A stretch of 64,000 bases of DNA from Oceanitalea stevensii (lineage in GTDB: Bacteria; Actinomycetota; Actinomycetes; Actinomycetales; Actinomycetaceae): contig NZ_JACSPO010000007.1 of the NCBI RefSeq assembly GCF_014837105.1, positions 19,346-83,345 of the forward strand, read 5' to 3'. Shown piece after piece: positions 62,064 through 64,000 of the stretch. How positions within the stretch are numbered: position 1 is the stretch's first letter; each line of letters opens with the position of its first letter. The position numbers and the translations under genes are program-made. Under the pieces are notes generated by a model. The model had not been told where the DNA came from and did not search any database. It saw nothing but the letters and a program-made list of their open reading frames with translations.

Positions 62064-62851
62064 GCCGCGAGGACGCGCCGCCGCTCGTCTCGGTCATCAT
62101 GCCGATGCACGACGCCGCGGCCTTCGTCGGTGCCGCGATCCGCTCGGTCCAGGCGCAGACCGTCCAGGAGTGGGAGCTCCTCGTCGTCGACGACTCCTCG
62201 CGCGACGACTCCCACGCCGTCGCCGAACGGGCTGCGGCCGCCGACCCGCGCGTCCGCGTGCTGCGCAACGAGGGGCCGGGAGGCGCGGGACCGACGCGCA
62301 ACGTGGGGATCGAGGCGGCACGTGGCCGCTACATCGCCTTCCTCGACAGCGACGACCTGTGGCTGCCCGCCAAGCTGGAGCGGCAGCTGGCGCTCCTCGA
62401 GGTGTCCGGCGCACCCCTCGTCTACAGCGCCTACTACAAGGTGGACGCGGACTTCTCCGGCGAGGCGGTGGACTTCGCACCGAACGGGCGCGTCGTGCGC
62501 GCCCCGCTGCGGCTCGAGTACCGCCACATGCTCCGTCAGGACTACATCGGCTTCCTCACGGCCGTCTACGACACCCGGGCGCTCGGCAAGCGGCTGCTGC
62601 CCTCGATCGAGCGCCGGCAGGACTACGCGCTCATGCTCGCGATCCTGCGGGACGGGCACGTCGCCCGCGGGCTGGACGAGCCGCTCGCCCTCTACCGGGC
62701 GGGCCGCACCGGTTCCCTGTCGGCCAACAAGCTCGTGGCGGCCCGGTACAACTGGCACATCTACCGCCACGTCGAGGAGCTTCCGCTGCCGCGGGCGCTG
62801 TGGGCCTTCGGGAACTACGCCGTGCGCGCGGGGCTGAAGTACCTCATCTGA
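62057..62851 (+). CDS. Glycosyltransferase family 2 (cell-surface sugar)
   Basis: A 264-residue GT-A enzyme. It has VSVIMPMHDAAAFVGAAIRS near the start, LLVVDDSSRDDS near 37, RNVGIEAARGRYIAFLDSDDLW near 75-95 (the DxD metal site SDD), and a late IERRQDYALMLAIL acceptor-side motif. The form resembles small GT2 enzymes of capsule or polysaccharide synthesis. The start is GTG at 62057, overlapping the TIGR03089 stop; no ribosome site is visible, so reinitiation is likely. It overlaps the convergent DUF916-like gene by 8 bp. Confidence 0.85.
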   Translation: MLSREDAPPLVSVIMPMHDAAAFVGAAIRSVQAQTVQEWELLVVDDSSRDDSHAVAERAAAADPRVRVLRNEGPGGAGPTRNVGIEAARGRYIAFLDSDDLWLPAKLERQLALLEVSGAPLVYSAYYKVDADFSGEAVDFAPNGRVVRAPLRLEYRHMLRQDYIGFLTAVYDTRALGKRLLPSIERRQDYALMLAILRDGHVARGLDEPLALYRAGRTGSLSANKLVAARYNWHIYRHVEELPLPRALWAFGNYAVRAGLKYLI

Positions 62852-63950
62852 CGGCCGGCGCGTCGGCGTCGGCCTCCTCCTCCGCGCCGGTCTGCTCACC
62901 GGACGCGGCGGCGACCGCGGCGTCGATGCGGGCCTGGATCCGCGCCGCGGACCGTCGGCGCGCCCTCACGACGAGGAACGGGGTGGCGACGAGGAGCGCG
63001 AGCAGGACGAGCTGGGACCACGGCACGGTCCACACGCGGAAGCCCACGGTGCTCGGCTGGAGGGTGGCGGGCACCTCGTCCTCCCCGACGGCGAGTGGGG
63101 TCGCGACGATCTCCCCGCGCCCGAGGAACAGCGGCCAGACCTCGATCTCCACGCTGCCGTCCGCGTCCTGACCGGGCAGCACCTCGCGGTGCTCGCCGGC
63201 GGCCTCGCCGCCACCGACACCGAAGGGCCCGTCGAGCGTCACGGCGACCCCGGAGCCGACGCGGATGTTGCCGGTGTTCTCCACGGTGTAGTCGACGGTG
63301 ACCGTCCCGGGGGCGAAGGGGTTCCAGGACGGGGAGTAGGTGGCCTCGACCGCGGGCGTCACCTCGGCGAGCACGTCACCCGCGACGCGCAGGTGGAGCC
63401 GGACCCCCACGCGCGAGCTCATCTGCAGGGAGGTGTCCCCGCCCTGGACGAGCTCGGCGACGATGCCGGCCGGGTGGTCACCGGGGGTCGCGCCGGCCGG
63501 GACCGTGATCTCGACGGGGACGACGGTGCTCGAGGACGCCGGTGCCTCGAGGACGATGCCTCCGCCGTCCCGCGGCGTCGCGCCGTCGACCTCGCCGATC
63601 TCCACCCAGCTCCCGCCGTCCTGCGGCCGGGTCTCGGAGGGGAGGAGGTCGAAGTTGCCGTCGTCGTCGACGAGGCCGTCGCTGGCGTAGACCGCGAAGG
63701 TGGCGTCGTGGGCGCTGAAGTTCGTCACGACGACGAAGTCGGAGACCGACGCGCCGTCCTCGATCTCGTGGCGCAGGGAGACCCGGTCGTCCGCCCCGTC
63801 CTCGTCCGCCGGCTCGAGGGCCCACGTCGTCCCACCGGCGGCGTCGTCGGTGTCGGTCGCCGCGGGGAGCGCGGCCGAGGCGGGCAGGGCGGCGGCCCCG
63901 ACCACGAGCGCGCCGGTGGCCAGGGACCTGAGAAGACGGAGCACGGTCAT
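62844..63950 (-). CDS. DUF916-like membrane-anchored surface protein
   Basis: A 368-residue exported protein. A signal peptide (about 1-28, GALVVGAAALPASAA) precedes two beta-sandwich regions: VVVTNFSAHDATFAVYASDG near 75-95 and VTVDYTVENTGNIRVGSGVAVTLDGP near 230. A membrane helix near 313-335 (LVLLALLVATPFLVVRARRR) and a charged cytoplasmic tail end the protein. This matches DUF916/WxL-interacting-protein-like proteins, which bind peptidoglycan or surface proteins in Gram-positives. The ATG at 63950 follows TAGACT by 7 bases. The last 50 bases of the window are noncoding upstream DNA. Confidence 0.75.
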   Translation of the reverse strand: MTVLRLLRSLATGALVVGAAALPASAALPAATDTDDAAGGTTWALEPADEDGADDRVSLRHEIEDGASVSDFVVVTNFSAHDATFAVYASDGLVDDDGNFDLLPSETRPQDGGSWVEIGEVDGATPRDGGGIVLEAPASSSTVVPVEITVPAGATPGDHPAGIVAELVQGGDTSLQMSSRVGVRLHLRVAGDVLAEVTPAVEATYSPSWNPFAPGTVTVDYTVENTGNIRVGSGVAVTLDGPFGVGGGEAAGEHREVLPGQDADGSVEIEVWPLFLGRGEIVATPLAVGEDEVPATLQPSTVGFRVWTVPWSQLVLLALLVATPFLVVRARRRSAARIQARIDAAVAAASGEQTGAEEEADADAPAVR

Positions 63951-63957
63951 CCTCGGG

Positions 63958-63963
63958 AGTCTA
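63958..63963 (-). promoter_or_regulatory. Candidate -10 element (TAGACT) for the DUF916-like gene
   Basis: Read on the minus strand, TAGACT ends 7 bases before the ATG at 63950. Confidence 0.45.
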
Positions 63964-64000
63964 GGAGTCGGTGCAGGCGGGCGGGGCGTGTCGCCCCGCC

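Overview
This window is chromosomal DNA from a very GC-rich actinobacterium, most likely of the order Micrococcales. The evidence is the codon usage (third positions almost all G or C), many GTG starts, 1-8 base stop/start overlaps, and actinobacterial signature genes: whiB2, the mtrA-mtrB-lpqB-comF-hpf-secA neighbourhood, an Rv3235-like gene, DUF3499, TIGR03089, DUF5719 and recBCD. The genus cannot be fixed from the sequence alone. I see about 54 protein genes, no rRNA or tRNA genes, no insertion sequence, no prophage and no CRISPR array.

Layout. 1-6214: the recB tail and recD, a hisN-type phosphatase, an alpha/beta hydrolase, a DUF1992 protein, and a zinc-ribbon membrane protein facing them. 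6369-10596: sbcD-sbcC, a double-strand-break and hairpin nuclease. 10600-15456: a largely uncharacterised group (DUF6912-like, a CpaE/MinD-like ATPase, a SAF-domain CpaB-like protein, a small HTH protein, an Sm-like barrel protein, a LysM membrane protein, an Rv3235-like protein). 15461-17286: a flavin reductase and LLM monooxygenase pair lying between Rv3235 and secA. 17436-27569: a long leftward block with secA, an AlkX/YcaQ-like DNA glycosylase, hpf, comF, lpqB, mtrB and mtrA. 27689-35946: a rightward membrane-complex block (DUF7847-like, DUF4129, DUF4350, MoxR ATPase, DUF58), then a ChbG-type deacetylase, and SpoIIM and RDD genes divergent from each other. 36013-37554: a phosphotransferase and a DUF4262 protein.

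37689-42413: a three-gene nitrogen-oxide operon made of a cysteine-rich HTH regulator, an NnrS-like membrane protein, and an unusual copper nitrite reductase fused to a multi-pass membrane domain and a cupredoxin. 42602-47565: two tandem GH3 beta-N-acetylglucosaminidase genes; the first is preceded by a near-perfect DasR (dre) operator. 47876-51022: proVWX glycine-betaine transporter, preceded by three GT(A/C/G)AC half-sites at exact 11-bp spacing. 51225-53300: an OatA-like acyltransferase. 53336-59752: Trm112-like, DUF3499, a degenerate metallopeptidase-family gene, DUF5719, a large GT2 membrane protein and whiB2. 59883-63950: AI-2E transporter family, TIGR03089, a GT2 enzyme and a DUF916-like surface protein.

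The most unusual signals are these. A family of short repeats (core GCCGASAGCYGGATYYC) occurs in at least 12 copies near gene 3' ends, and one tandem array is read in frame into the tail of the NnrS-like protein. The nitrite reductase has three fused modules. A -10 element appears to be shared between the divergent spoIIM and RDD genes. About fourteen genes have a -10-like hexamer 6-7 bases before the start codon, which suggests leaderless mRNAs. A conserved gene cluster of unknown function beside secA contains a MinD-like ATPase whose P-loop lysines are replaced by arginine.
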